Positions 1 to 8,847 are shown, counted from the stretch's first letter. The stretch is 64,000 nucleotides of DNA from Taibaiella helva (GCF_003545695.1 NZ_QUZZ01000001.1:62001-126000), one strand, 5' to 3'. Notes: generated from the letters alone by a model not told the origin. Translations and numbers: made by a program.

Positions 1-1316
1 GACACACTTTCATCGCAGATAATCAATCTTGGCTGTACAGCCAGGGCACGGGCAATACAGATACGCTGGCGCTGGCCGCCCGAAAACTCATGTGGGTATT
101 TGTGCCGCGAAGCGGCCGGCAATTTTACCTTTTCCAACAGGTCTTGCACATAATTATCCACATGTTTTCTATCCGTAATGCCATGTACGAGCAAAGGTTC
201 GGCCAGGGCATCACCTACTCTGATCCGCTGGTTCAGCGAAGCATAAGGATCCTGGAAAATGATCTGGATATCTTTGCGGAGCCGGCGCCATTGTGCCGCA
301 TCAAATTGGGTAATATCCTGTCCCTCAAAATAAATATGACCTTCTGTTGCCGGCTGAAGGCCCAGGATGCTGCGGCTGAGTGTACTTTTTCCACAACCGG
401 ATTCTCCCACAAGACCCAGCGTCTCGCCGGGATAAAGATCGAAGCTGACCTGGTCGACAGCGGTAAAGCTGCTGATGGTTTTCCCCAGCCAGCTGGTTTT
501 TTCCGGATAACGTATGCACAGCTCTTTTACGGCCAGCAAGGGCTCGCCTTTACCCGTAGATTCCGGCGCATGGGTATGCTCGTTCACCTGTGGAAAAACG
601 GAAACCACTTTTCCTTTTTCCAGCACAAGATAGTCGTCGGCCAGGGCACGCGCCAGGGCAAGGTCATGAGTGATGAACAGGATAGCCGTGCCGTACTCCT
701 GCTGCAGCGATCGCATGAGCTGTATGATCTCTTTCTGGACGGTTACATCCAATGCTGTAGTGGGCTCATCGGCGATGAGCAGGGCAGGGTGGTTGCACAT
801 CGCCATGGCAATCATCACTCTTTGTTTCTGCCCTCCGGAGAGCTGATGTGGATAACGTCGTAACAAACGCGCGGGATCGGGCAGCTTTACTTTTTCAAAC
901 CAGGATAAAGCCAGGCGACGGGCTTCCTTTGTAGATAAGTCCTGGTGCGCCCTTATGGATTCGATCAGCTGGTAGCCAACAGTCTTGACAGGGTTAAGCG
1001 CAGTCATCGGCTCCTGGAAGACCATACCTACTGCCTTTCCGCGTACCAACGGCCAGTCCTTTGCCTGCAGTGTGGTCAGCTCGCCGGCGCCTTCCAGCTG
1101 CAGGCTGCCGCTGATACGGGCGTTAGCGGGCAGGAGCCCCATCAGGGCCAGGGAAGTAACCGATTTGCCGGAACCGCTCTGACCGATAAGCGCCAGCGTT
1201 TTACCGGGAGCCAGCGAAAAGGAAACTTCCTGCACGGCGTCGAAAGGCTGCGGGCCTTCAAAGCGGATGCTGAGCCGGTTGACAGTGAGGCAGTTTTTTT
1301 GCGGGGTGGCGATCAT
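1..1316 (-). CDS. Peptide ABC transporter, fused double ATPase (DppD-DppF type), 3' end beyond window
   Basis: Reading leftward from the ATG at 1316 gives one open frame of about 438 codons that runs off the left edge. The first ATPase domain has a Walker A (GQSGSGKS), the signature LSGGQKQR and the Walker B/D-loop region (LLIADEPTTALD). The second has GESGCGKS and FSGGQRQR, and the window ends inside its Walker B (LIICDES). Two nickel/peptide-type ATPases fused in one chain are typical of the Dpp/Opp/YejF group that powers oligopeptide import at the inner membrane. No permease is visible here. An oligopeptide-binding lipoprotein lies at 51521-53152 and could serve the same system, but this is inference. 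The frame was found by translating the minus strand by eye. Confidence 0.93.
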   Translation of the reverse strand, partial: MIATPQKNCLTVNRLSIRFEGPQPFDAVQEVSFSLAPGKTLALIGQSGSGKSVTSLALMGLLPANARISGSLQLEGAGELTTLQAKDWPLVRGKAVGMVFQEPMTALNPVKTVGYQLIESIRAHQDLSTKEARRLALSWFEKVKLPDPARLLRRYPHQLSGGQKQRVMIAMAMCNHPALLIADEPTTALDVTVQKEIIQLMRSLQQEYGTAILFITHDLALARALADDYLVLEKGKVVSVFPQVNEHTHAPESTGKGEPLLAVKELCIRYPEKTSWLGKTISSFTAVDQVSFDLYPGETLGLVGESGCGKSTLSRSILGLQPATEGHIYFEGQDITQFDAAQWRRLRKDIQIIFQDPYASLNQRIRVGDALAEPLLVHGITDRKHVDNYVQDLLEKVKLPAASRHKYPHEFSGGQRQRICIARALAVQPRLIICDESV

Positions 1317-1989
1317 GGATCCAAAAGTAAAACCTTTTGGCCTGGAAACATAGGACCTGGCCAGCGGCTCTGTTTTGGGTGGTAATCCACAGCCTTAATT
1401 TTAATAATTTATTTTTTTAAAAAAAGGATGACTACTATTAGGGCTGTGAATATGGTGGAAACTTTTTTCTGTGCACATTGGATTTTTCAGGAAGAATGGT
1501 ATTCCCCGTTTTTTCCACAAGTGTTTATTTGACGAAAGCCTTGATTTTACTGGTATTTTCAAAGTTATTCCTTGTTGTGGATCGAAAACAGGAGGGATAA
1601 CCTTTTGCCTTGTGAAAGTTGAATATCCTGTAAAGAGAAGATGAATTTAAAGTGAAGAAATCTTTAACCATACGAGCCAAATTTATTTTTAGTTTTTATT
1701 GAGGAGGTTTTAAGAAGGGTTTAACCGGTTTCCAACAACTTTTCAGGCGTATTTGTGGGTAAATAAATGGAAAAAAGAGTGGTAAAGAAAACATGGCGTA
1801 ACAATTGCTTAATACACATTGCGGTGTGCAAAAGCAGGTGGTTTACCGGGATAAGCTTATCTATTGTAAGATAGAAGGCTTTTTAAAGTGGGGGAGGAAA
1901 AGAAGAGCTGCTCACCAGGTGTGGGCAGCTCTTCTTCCATTTCAGTTTTTATCAGCATAGGATTACCCAGGTGATTGTGGATAACCTGT
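1317..1989. other. AT-rich intergenic region with DnaA-box-like sites; candidate replication origin
   Basis: This 670-bp gap has no credible gene. It contains 9-mers fitting the DnaA-box consensus TTWTNCACA: TTTTCCACA at 1511-1519, TTTTGCACA on the minus strand at 1825-1833 and TTATCCACA on the minus strand at 1976-1984. One-mismatch versions lie at 1383-1391, 1445-1453 and 1810-1818. On the minus strand, box-like ATATTCACA (1445-1453) is followed by GCCC, then TAATAGTAGTCA (1429-1440), then an A/T-only tract (1395-1425). That order (DnaA box, GC spacer, TAG-type trios, AT-rich DNA) is the published basal unwinding layout. Two further perfect boxes lie just inside the neighbouring gene at 154-162 and 847-855. 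The parS cluster and mnmG a few kb away agree with an origin-proximal position. dnaA is not in the window, so this remains a hypothesis. Confidence 0.45.
1900..1936 (-). terminator. Rho-independent terminator of the PhaC-like gene
   Basis: A perfect 12-bp stem (AAGAAGAGCTGC / GCAGCTCTTCTT) surrounds a 13-nt loop. Read on the minus strand it ends in TCTTCTTTTCC, just downstream of the stop of the gene at 1990-3045. Confidence 0.75.
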
Positions 1990-3045
1990 TTATTTGCTTC
2001 TTTCAATGGTCCAGCGGGCAACAGCTGGTGCAAGGTCCTTTTGTGATTTGGTGCCTACGAACACGCCGATATGGCCGCCGGGAAAGGGAATTTCCTGCTT
2101 GTCTTTGGAGCCGATCCTGGACATTACAGCCTTGGTGCTGTCGTTGGGGATAATGTTGTCGCCTGTCGCATAAACATTGAGGTAAGGAACATTCATGTTC
2201 TTGAGGTTTACCTTTTCTCCGCCCAGGCTAAGCTCACCTTTGATCAGCAGGTTGTCGCGGAAGAGATCTTTGATGTATTTGCGGTACATTTCGCCGGCAA
2301 TAGCGGGCAGATCTGATTTCCAATGCTCCATGCGCAGGAAGTTGAGCAGCTTGTCTTCATCTTCGAGTGAATCCATAACGCCGATGTATTTGCTGATATT
2401 CATGGAAGGCTTCAGCATACTAAAGGCGGAATCGATCATTTCGCCCGATATTGTGCCCACACTATCGACCATAGCATCTACGTCGATGTACTTGGCCCAT
2501 TTGTAGAGCATATTTTCATTTTCACCAAAATCGAAAGGGGCTACATAAGTAGTGAGGCTCTGCAGCTTCTGGGGATAACGGCTGGCATAGATCATGGAAT
2601 AGGTGCCTGCCTGGCAAATACCCTGCTTGTGGATCTTAGGCACTTTATGTTTCCTGCGGATAAAGTCGACCGCGTCGTTCATATAGCCGTCGATATAGTC
2701 TTCCATGGTTAGGTATTTATCGGCCTGGGTGGGATAGCCCCAGTCCATAATATAGATATCCAATCCTTCTTCGAGCAGCTTTTTCATCAGGCTGCGGTCA
2801 GGTTGCAGGTCGAGCACATCGTGACGGTTCAGCATGGCAAATGATACAAGCACGGGTATCTTGCTTTTAGCAGGCGTTTCACGCAGGTAGTGATAAAGCT
2901 TTACCTTATCCTTTTGCCACACCAGCTCTTTTGGTGTTGTCGCGACGGACACTTCCCTGATGTTTTTTAAGGTTTCATAGCCTTTTGCCAGTTTTTGCGT
3001 GGTGGAGGTCAGTTCTTCAAAAAGACCGGAGGGATTGAATGTCAT
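1990..3045 (-). CDS. phaC: PhaC-like poly(3-hydroxyalkanoate) synthase / alpha-beta hydrolase
   Basis: This 351-residue protein has the length and layout of class III PHA synthase PhaC subunits. It carries a lipase-box-like motif GICQAG with cysteine in the nucleophile position (Cys144), an aspartate in TGDNIIP (Asp296) and a histidine in GGHIGVF (His325), which together form the Cys-Asp-His triad expected of PHA synthases. The MDWGYP segment is also typical. Class III enzymes normally need a PhaE partner, and none is adjacent, so polymer synthesis is inferred from the catalytic residues only. It is transcribed alone, with a -7 box at 3112-3119 and a terminator at 1900-1936. An alternative is a PhaC-related acyltransferase or hydrolase of unknown substrate. 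Confidence 0.85.
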   Translation of the reverse strand: MTFNPSGLFEELTSTTQKLAKGYETLKNIREVSVATTPKELVWQKDKVKLYHYLRETPAKSKIPVLVSFAMLNRHDVLDLQPDRSLMKKLLEEGLDIYIMDWGYPTQADKYLTMEDYIDGYMNDAVDFIRRKHKVPKIHKQGICQAGTYSMIYASRYPQKLQSLTTYVAPFDFGENENMLYKWAKYIDVDAMVDSVGTISGEMIDSAFSMLKPSMNISKYIGVMDSLEDEDKLLNFLRMEHWKSDLPAIAGEMYRKYIKDLFRDNLLIKGELSLGGEKVNLKNMNVPYLNVYATGDNIIPNDSTKAVMSRIGSKDKQEIPFPGGHIGVFVGTKSQKDLAPAVARWTIERSK

Positions 3046-3111
3046 AGATGTTTGTTCGTTTTTTATAATATGGTCAACTTAGGAAAGTTAATCATTTTTC
3101 ATGAGATGCTG

Positions 3112-3119
3112 CAAAATTA
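3112..3119 (-). promoter_or_regulatory. Bacteroidota-type -7 box (TAATTTTG) for the PhaC-like gene
   Basis: The minus strand reads TAATTTTG, matching TAnnTTTG, about 67 bp upstream of the ATG at 3045. No clear -33 TTTG is seen. Confidence 0.5.
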
Positions 3120-3170
3120 GCGGAATTGGTATTGACAGGAGAAGAGCTAACAATTTGTTAGCCCTGCGCC

Positions 3171-3560
3171 TTAGCGTTTCAGTTCCAGCGATATGCTGTT
3201 GTAACCGTCGGTGCTTTCATCTGTTCTCTGTGAAAGGCTTATCCTGCCTGGTGCGGTAATTGCGATCTTGTAGGCCGCTTCGTTTCCGAGGTGAATAAAA
3301 TTGCCTTCGGTTATGCTATAGTCAAGTGTATCGCAATTGCCTTTATAGCGGACAATCGCTTTGCCGTTTTTTTCAAAGCGGATATAATCGCCGGCCTGGC
3401 CTTTGATCTTGTGAATAGCTGTTCCCGAAGCATCACGGCTGGTGTATACCTGTTGCAGTAGTTTCCAGGTGTAGCCGCTAAGCTGCAGGGTATCGGCATT
3501 GGCGGCACGGCTTTGCTGCCATGAACAAAAGAGCGTAAATAGTAAGAAGGTATATTTCAT
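3171..3560 (-). CDS. Small secreted hypothetical protein
   Basis: This 129-residue protein begins with a clear signal peptide (hydrophobic residues about 3-19, then an Ala-rich cleavage region). The mature part is rich in beta-prone segments and contains WKLLQQVY, YIRFEKNGKA and a single cysteine in GNCDTL. The layout recalls small lipocalin-like or META-like periplasmic proteins of Bacteroidota, but I do not recognise the family. It sits alone between the PhaC-like gene and a membrane protein gene read in the same direction, with a gap of about 77 bp to the latter. Function unknown. Confidence 0.7.
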   Translation of the reverse strand: MKYTFLLFTLFCSWQQSRAANADTLQLSGYTWKLLQQVYTSRDASGTAIHKIKGQAGDYIRFEKNGKAIVRYKGNCDTLDYSITEGNFIHLGNEAAYKIAITAPGRISLSQRTDESTDGYNSISLELKR

Positions 3561-3637
3561 GAAGAAAGGGAAGGTATATCCTTCCCTTTAGCAAAAAACG
3601 TGCCGGAATATAAATATTATTTAATATAATAATATGA

Positions 3638-4273
3638 TTACCAATCGGCTTTATACAAGTGCTTTTTCGCTTCGATCTGTATTTTGCAGTAGGTTTCAAA
3701 GGCTTCGCGGCTCAATTCTTCCTGCCTGGATTCGACATTGATCTGGAATAGTTTGTTGTCTTTGCAATCTATAGTGAGCACACGATGCCTCAGCATCACT
3801 TTTTTTATATCCTGCCAGGCCATTTCGCTTTTACGGCCCAGGCCGGCAATAAATACGCCTTTATCGTTAAATAGGGCCTGCCTTGCTTTTTTACCGTTTT
3901 TTTCCCAATAGTAGGCAAGAATAATGCCCAGCAAACCTGCGCTGGAATAGGCGGCGGGAAGGTACCATTTCTGGCTGAGGGAATAAATAAGTATAGGAAT
4001 GAAGAGGAGGATCTCGATCAGCCTCAGCGCAAAGTTGGCCGGGCTTTGGATCACTTTTTTATTGAAGAAGATGCAGATGACCAGTAGGGCCAGACCTGCC
4101 GCGGCATAGAGCAGGCCTGTTTTATTGAGGAAGTTGAATTCTTCCTGCTTTACTGCGTTGGGCACCATCCAGGTGAACAGGCCCATAACCAAAAGCAGGA
4201 AACCGGCCATGAGATGCATGCCGGTTACCTGATTTTTCTTAACCTGTTTACCTTCCAGGAGTATTTGATACAT
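3638..4273 (-). CDS. Hypothetical membrane protein, four TM segments with C-terminal PH-like region
   Basis: The 211-residue product has four hydrophobic segments (about residues 20-37, 53-70, 84-100 and 105-122) and then a soluble C-terminal part with LFNDKGVFIAGLGRKSEMAW and a basic, charged tail. A segment of this kind (short beta strands, Trp near the start) after membrane helices resembles the bacterial PH-like/YcxB-type layout. That resemblance is weak and is inference. It lies 29 bp downstream of the agmatinase-family gene in the same direction and may be co-transcribed with it. Confidence 0.7.
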   Translation of the reverse strand: MYQILLEGKQVKKNQVTGMHLMAGFLLLVMGLFTWMVPNAVKQEEFNFLNKTGLLYAAAGLALLVICIFFNKKVIQSPANFALRLIEILLFIPILIYSLSQKWYLPAAYSSAGLLGIILAYYWEKNGKKARQALFNDKGVFIAGLGRKSEMAWQDIKKVMLRHRVLTIDCKDNKLFQINVESRQEELSREAFETYCKIQIEAKKHLYKADW

Positions 4274-4302
4274 AAGAAGAAGAATAAGCTACGCCAGGTG
4301 AA

Positions 4303-5358
4303 TTAGCTGGCAAGAACGTTACACAGTTTATACAGGGCACGGGCGCCTACAATGGGGTCGATGCAATCGTGACCATGCGAGCCGGATGAAACTTCATTCA
4401 GGTCAAAGCCGATCACTTCTTTTCCGGCTTCCTTAACCTTCCGGAAGAGGTAGAAGATCTGTTCCAGCTCGAAGCCGCCGGGTACTGGTGTACCGGTATT
4501 GGGGCAGAGCTTGGGATCGAGCCCATCGATATCGAAGCTGATGTAAACCTTTTGGGGCAGGGCGTCGATCACCTCGTCCACAATGTTTTTCCAATGGCCG
4601 CCTTCATACTGGCGTTCTTTGATGTCTTTGTCGAAGAAGGTCCTGATGCGGTCGGGCGATTCATGAATGATCTCCAGCTCTTCATCGCAATAATCGCGGA
4701 TGCCAACCTGTACGAGCTTGCTCACCTGGGGAATCTGCTCGAGCACATTGTACATGATGGAAGCGTGTGAATAGGTGAACCCTTCATAAGCTTTGCGGAG
4801 ATCGGCGTGCGCATCAATTTGCAGGATGCCGAAAGATTCATGTTTTTCACTCAGGGCTTTGATATAGCCCAGGGGCGTGCTGTGGTCGCCGCCCAGGAGC
4901 GCTACCTTTTTGCCTTCGGCCAGGTATTTAGCGGCGAGATCATGAATCCAGTCGTGCATCATCTTTCCGCCTTCGTTCACTTCCTGTAGCTTGGAAAGGA
5001 GCTGCTTGCTGCAGTTAAGGGGATTGCCTTCGGAAAGGCAGCCGATAATAAGCTCGGCACAGCTGCGGAGATAATCGCTTTTGTTGCGGATGTTCTTGTC
5101 GTAGGGCAGCATGTAGTAACCTTTCTTCCAGGTGTCGACATAGTCCGAATCGTAGAGATCGACCTGCATGCTGGCGTCGAATATTTGTTCGGGTCCCCTG
5201 GAGGTACCGGGACGGTAGCTGACGGTCACTTCCCAGGGAACAGGTATAATAATGAGTTGCGAATCTTCTTCGGAGAAAGGAAGGCCGAAGATATTGTTGG
5301 ATACGAGACCCGGGGAATTCGGATCGAAATTATCCAGAGCTGCTGAAGTCAGAGGCAT
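4303..5358 (-). CDS. Arginase/agmatinase-family ureohydrolase
   Basis: The 351-residue protein contains the manganese-binding motifs of the ureohydrolase fold: GGDHS (His159), DAHADLR (Asp182, His184, Asp186) and SFDIDGLDP (Asp276, Asp278). The family hydrolyses arginine, agmatine, formiminoglutamate or related guanidino compounds to urea or formamide. Bacteroidota proteins of this length are usually annotated as agmatinase family, but the substrate cannot be set from sequence alone. The N-terminal 30 residues precede the common start of the fold. A -7 box TATCTTTG lies at 5392-5385 (minus strand). A membrane protein gene follows 29 bp downstream. Confidence 0.88.
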   Translation of the reverse strand: MPLTSAALDNFDPNSPGLVSNNIFGLPFSEEDSQLIIIPVPWEVTVSYRPGTSRGPEQIFDASMQVDLYDSDYVDTWKKGYYMLPYDKNIRNKSDYLRSCAELIIGCLSEGNPLNCSKQLLSKLQEVNEGGKMMHDWIHDLAAKYLAEGKKVALLGGDHSTPLGYIKALSEKHESFGILQIDAHADLRKAYEGFTYSHASIMYNVLEQIPQVSKLVQVGIRDYCDEELEIIHESPDRIRTFFDKDIKERQYEGGHWKNIVDEVIDALPQKVYISFDIDGLDPKLCPNTGTPVPGGFELEQIFYLFRKVKEAGKEVIGFDLNEVSSGSHGHDCIDPIVGARALYKLCNVLAS

Positions 5359-5384
5359 CGAATGATTTCTTTGGTTATGCGCCG

Positions 5385-5392
5385 CAAAGATA
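5385..5392 (-). promoter_or_regulatory. -7 box (TATCTTTG) for the agmatinase-family gene
   Basis: The minus strand matches TAnnTTTG exactly, 27 bp before the ATG at 5358. Confidence 0.55.
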
Positions 5393-5632
5393 GGTAAAAT
5401 ATATAAGGTATCCCTATCAACGGGCTCTATAGTCTATAACTGTTCTATATATGGAAAAGCCGGATAAGGGTCAAGAGGGCTTATTTGAAACTGTGGGACT
5501 TAATTATGTGCAGCTACTTTTCTATGAAATCAAAAGAAGTAGCTTCCGTTAGCAGGTGCTGCTTGAGGTAATGTCCAATGGCAATACCGTTTCGCCTGGG
5601 ATAAAGGACATACTATGTGCAGCGTAGTGGAA

Positions 5633-5648
5633 TGTTCCACGTGAAACA
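5633..5648. other. parS centromere site 1 (exact consensus)
   Basis: TGTTCCACGTGAAACA is an exact match to the widely conserved ParB-binding parS consensus TGTTNCACGTGAAACA. It lies in the 550-bp gap between the agmatinase-family gene and the beta-barrel pseudogene, together with three more copies. ParB loads here for chromosome segregation. parA and parB are not in the window. Confidence 0.92.
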
Positions 5649-5703
5649 TTAGGTCGGACCGATATGGTTTTCGAGATGGTAACTTAAAATGTGGATTACA
5701 ATA

Positions 5704-5719
5704 CGTTCCACGTGGAGCG
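5704..5719. other. Degenerate parS-like site
   Basis: CGTTCCACGTGGAGCG keeps the CACGTG core and the GTTCCACGTGGA palindrome but matches the consensus at only 12 of 16 positions. It is probably a weak or decayed site. Confidence 0.5.
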
Positions 5720-5845
5720 CTTGCGGTGGAAAGTACGGCAATTAATCAACAGAGAGTATGAAAAAATAATTTGTTTCCACAAAGTATGAGGAGGATTTTG
5801 TTCTCCTTTATTTGTATAAATGGAAGGTTCGCGTGTTGGAAGTGA

Positions 5846-5861
5846 TGTTTCACGTGGAACC
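5846..5861. other. parS site (15/16)
   Basis: TGTTTCACGTGGAACC read on the other strand is GGTTCCACGTGAAACA, one mismatch from the consensus. Confidence 0.88.
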
Positions 5862-5887
5862 ATGTAAACTGTAGGAAAGAACTATAT

Positions 5888-5903
5888 GGTTCCACGTGAA
5901 ACT
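5888..5903. other. parS site (14/16)
   Basis: GGTTCCACGTGAAACT has the full inner 14-mer of the consensus with only the two outer bases changed. It ends 5 bp before the stop codon of the beta-barrel pseudogene. Confidence 0.85.
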
Positions 5904-5908
5904 TAAGA

Positions 5909-6555
5909 TCAAAGGGAATAGCTGATACCCAATTGGGTGTTGAGATTGGGATTATAGAGATATGCGCCATTGCCTTCGATCGCTATATCTACATTGGAGG
6001 CCTGTCCAGATACCTGTTCATTCATTTTTACCCTCAGACAAATCTGGTAATTGACTCCAAAGCCCGCAAATATAGAAGCTAAAGGTTTGAACTGAATAGG
6101 AATATCAGCCTTTCTGGTTAGTAATTCACCGCCCGGACCACCAGCCTTGTCCTCATAATGACCGGTTATCATACAGCCCCGCTCAGGCCAGCTAAAGCAT
6201 AAACAGACGTAGGTCTTTGGTTGAAAAAAGAAAACTTGGCATCCAGTGAAAGCCTGAATACCTTGGCCTTGAAATTGTTGAAAGTATAATCGGGCCGGAT
6301 GCGGAACATTTCGTCTGTTCCTCCGTTACTGTAGCTTGTCGGGTTGTGCTGCAAACCGGCTTCCAGTTCCAGGCGCTTCAATATTCGATAGCCGACAAAG
6401 ACCTGATTGCTGATATTGCTGGCAGCATTAGAACTATTCCTGAATGCTTCTTCATGTACCAGGCCAAGGCGATAACCGGCCGACCATTTTTTGCTTTGTG
6501 CATGAAGAGATAAGTGAAGGCCCAATAAAGACAATAGGATCAGGCATTTTTTCAT
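5909..6555 (-). pseudogene. Frameshifted outer-membrane beta-barrel (porin-family) gene
   Basis: Reading leftward from the ATG at 6555, frame one gives a signal peptide (hydrophobic residues 4-18, ending LHAQ) and barrel-like strands. It stops at 6169 (TGA) right after ALAGLSGAV. The next frame starts in the same ATGA (ATG at 6172) and continues 87 codons with strand-like sequence (IPIQFKPLASIFAGFGVNYQI) to a stop at 5909. Together the two halves make a normal outer-membrane protein of about 215 residues, so this is most simply one gene with a one-base frameshift near the GGGG run at the junction, or a sequencing error. Two coupled genes are less likely because the second half lacks a signal peptide and would be half a barrel. 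The parS sites abut its 3' end. Confidence 0.65.
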
Positions 6556-6823
6556 GGATATTGATTTAAAGAAGTGAAAAGTAAAGGCTCCGGTTCTTAA
6601 GATACAACTGGTCCCGGACAACACCAAGTACCAATGATTGAATGTGTCCAAAAAGAAATAAGTGTATCCCTTTTCAAATAACTCATTGTTGGACCGTTTC
6701 GCAGGTAAATTATGGGCCGCGTTTACCGATCTGTTTATTGGACTGTTTTTTTAAGGATAAAGGACAGGCTTGGCGATACGATCGGGGCTTCCGGTACAGA
6801 CCGGTCACATGCATTATCTTTTG

Positions 6824-6831
6824 TACCTTTG
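6824..6831 (+). promoter_or_regulatory. -7 box (TACCTTTG) for mnmG
   Basis: TACCTTTG matches TAnnTTTG and is followed by GC, 38 bp upstream of the mnmG ATG. No convincing -33 element is seen. Confidence 0.55.
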
Positions 6832-6868
6832 CAGCCGCTCTATATAAATAAGGAGTGATGATAAGAAG

Positions 6869-8737
6869 ATGTTTCCTGAATATGATGTTATCGTAGTGGG
6901 CGCCGGACATGCCGGGTGTGAAGCCGCAGCCGCGGCTGCCAACATGGGCAGCAAGACCCTCCTGGTTACCATGAATATGCAAACCATTGCCCAGATGAGC
7001 TGTAACCCGGCCATGGGTGGTATCGGCAAAGGACAAATTGTGCGGGAGATCGATGCTATGGGTGGCTACAGCGGTATCGTGAGCGATAAAAGCATGATAC
7101 AGTTCCGGATGCTGAATAAAAGCAAGGGACCTGCCATGTGGAGTCCGCGTACACAAAACGACCGTATGCTGTTTGCTCAAACCTGGAGAGAATTGCTGGA
7201 GCAGACGCCCAACCTGGATTTCTGGCAGGATATGGTAAAAGGCCTGCTGGTTTCCGATGGCGCAGTAAAAGGTGTGGTCACCGGTATGGGACAGGAGATA
7301 AAAGCTAAAGCTGTAGTGCTCACCAATGGTACCTTTCTGAATGGTGTGATCCATGTGGGGGAAAAGCAATTCGGAGGCGGCCGTATGGGTGAAAAAGGCG
7401 CCAGCGGCATTACAGAACAGCTGGTAAGTATGGGCTTTGAAAGCGACCGTCTGAAGACGGGCACCCCGCCCCGTATCGACGGCCGCAGCCTCGATTATAC
7501 TAAAATGGAGCTGCAGCCGGGAGATGATGAAATCGTCGGCTTTTCGTACAGTAATATAGAACGCATCGCCCCGGCGCAGCAACGCCATTGCTGGATCACC
7601 TATACTTCACAGGAAGTGCATGATATCCTGAAAACGGGCTTTGATCGTTCACCTATGTACCAGGGAAGGATACAAGGCAGTGGTCCCCGCTATTGTCCCA
7701 GCATCGAAGACAAGATCAACCGCTTTGCCGATAAAGACCGGCACCAGCTGTTTGTGGAGCCGGAAGGTTGGAATACCGTAGAGATTTATGTGAACGGCTT
7801 CAGCACCTCGCTGCCTGAGGACGTGCAGTATAAAGCGCTGACCAAAGTTCCGGGCTTTGAGCAATGTAAATTTTTCCGGCCGGGCTATGCCATCGAATAT
7901 GATTATTTTCCGCCTACCCAGCTTAAGTTTACCCTTGAGACCAAGCTGGTGCGCAACCTGTTTTTTGCGGGCCAGATCAATGGTACCACCGGTTACGAGG
8001 AAGCGGCCTGCCAGGGCCTGATCGCAGGGATCAATGCCCACCGGAACGTGAAAGACCTGGAGCCTTTTGTTTTAAAAAGAAATGATGCTTATATCGGAGT
8101 GCTTATCGACGACCTGATCCATAAAGGTACCGATGAGCCTTATCGTATGTTTACCAGCCGTGCTGAATTCCGGACGCTGATGCGCCAGGATAATGCCGAT
8201 ATGCGGCTGACAGAGATCAGCTATGCTATGGGACTCGCAGGAGAAGAGCGGATGCAGCGTGTTGCTGAAAAAAAGAACGCAGTGAGGGAGATCCGGGATA
8301 TTTTACAGCAATCAGGTGTTGAACCGGAAGAAGTGAACCCGCTTTTGGAAAAAAAAGGCGTTTCTACCCTAAAAGAGCGTCAAAAATTGCAGAAAATACT
8401 GCTAAGGCCCGACATTTCGCTGGAAGAAATGGTGCTGTACCTGCCATCGGTACAGGAAAAGCTCAGTCGTTTCAAAAAAGAAGAATTAGAGCAGGCCGAG
8501 ATCCAGGTAAAGTATGAAACTTACATAGAAAAGGAAAAAGAAATGGTCGCCCGGATGAGCAATATGGAAGACCTGAAAATTCCCGATGCGTTCAATTATG
8601 AAAAGATACAGGCCCTCAGTACTGAGGCCCGGCAAAAGCTGAGCAAGATAAGGCCGCATACCCTGGGCCAGGCCAGCCGTATTTCGGGAGTCAATCCCAG
8701 CGATGTGCAGATCCTGCTCGTGTATATGGGACGATAG
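6869..8737 (+). CDS. mnmG: tRNA uridine-5-carboxymethylaminomethyl modification enzyme MnmG (GidA)
   Basis: The 622-residue protein is full length for MnmG. It has the FAD-binding motif VVGAGHAGCEAA (residues 9-20), the GGIGKGQIVREIDAMGG segment, the family signature GSGPRYCPSIEDKI and the C-terminal helical domain ending LSKIRPHTLGQASRISGVNPSD, which binds MnmE. With MnmE it forms (carboxymethyl)aminomethyl groups on the wobble uridine of several tRNAs, using FAD, folate and glycine or ammonium. mnmG is often close to the replication origin, in line with the parS cluster 1 kb upstream. An AAGGAG-like sequence lies about 17 bp before the ATG. It is read alone. Confidence 0.98.
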   Translation: MFPEYDVIVVGAGHAGCEAAAAAANMGSKTLLVTMNMQTIAQMSCNPAMGGIGKGQIVREIDAMGGYSGIVSDKSMIQFRMLNKSKGPAMWSPRTQNDRMLFAQTWRELLEQTPNLDFWQDMVKGLLVSDGAVKGVVTGMGQEIKAKAVVLTNGTFLNGVIHVGEKQFGGGRMGEKGASGITEQLVSMGFESDRLKTGTPPRIDGRSLDYTKMELQPGDDEIVGFSYSNIERIAPAQQRHCWITYTSQEVHDILKTGFDRSPMYQGRIQGSGPRYCPSIEDKINRFADKDRHQLFVEPEGWNTVEIYVNGFSTSLPEDVQYKALTKVPGFEQCKFFRPGYAIEYDYFPPTQLKFTLETKLVRNLFFAGQINGTTGYEEAACQGLIAGINAHRNVKDLEPFVLKRNDAYIGVLIDDLIHKGTDEPYRMFTSRAEFRTLMRQDNADMRLTEISYAMGLAGEERMQRVAEKKNAVREIRDILQQSGVEPEEVNPLLEKKGVSTLKERQKLQKILLRPDISLEEMVLYLPSVQEKLSRFKKEELEQAEIQVKYETYIEKEKEMVARMSNMEDLKIPDAFNYEKIQALSTEARQKLSKIRPHTLGQASRISGVNPSDVQILLVYMGR

Positions 8738-8847
8738 TTCGGGGACATTTTCGATTTAAAGGAGTTACCCTTTGGTGACTTCTTTTGTAATAATGCAATA
8801 GAAAGCGTCCTGAAGTTTTGTACTTTCAGGCATTAACAACTACAATC

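Noticed and set aside
5746..5970. 74-codon frame on the minus strand across the parS cluster
   Set aside because: It has no recognisable content and covers parS sites and the end of the beta-barrel pseudogene.
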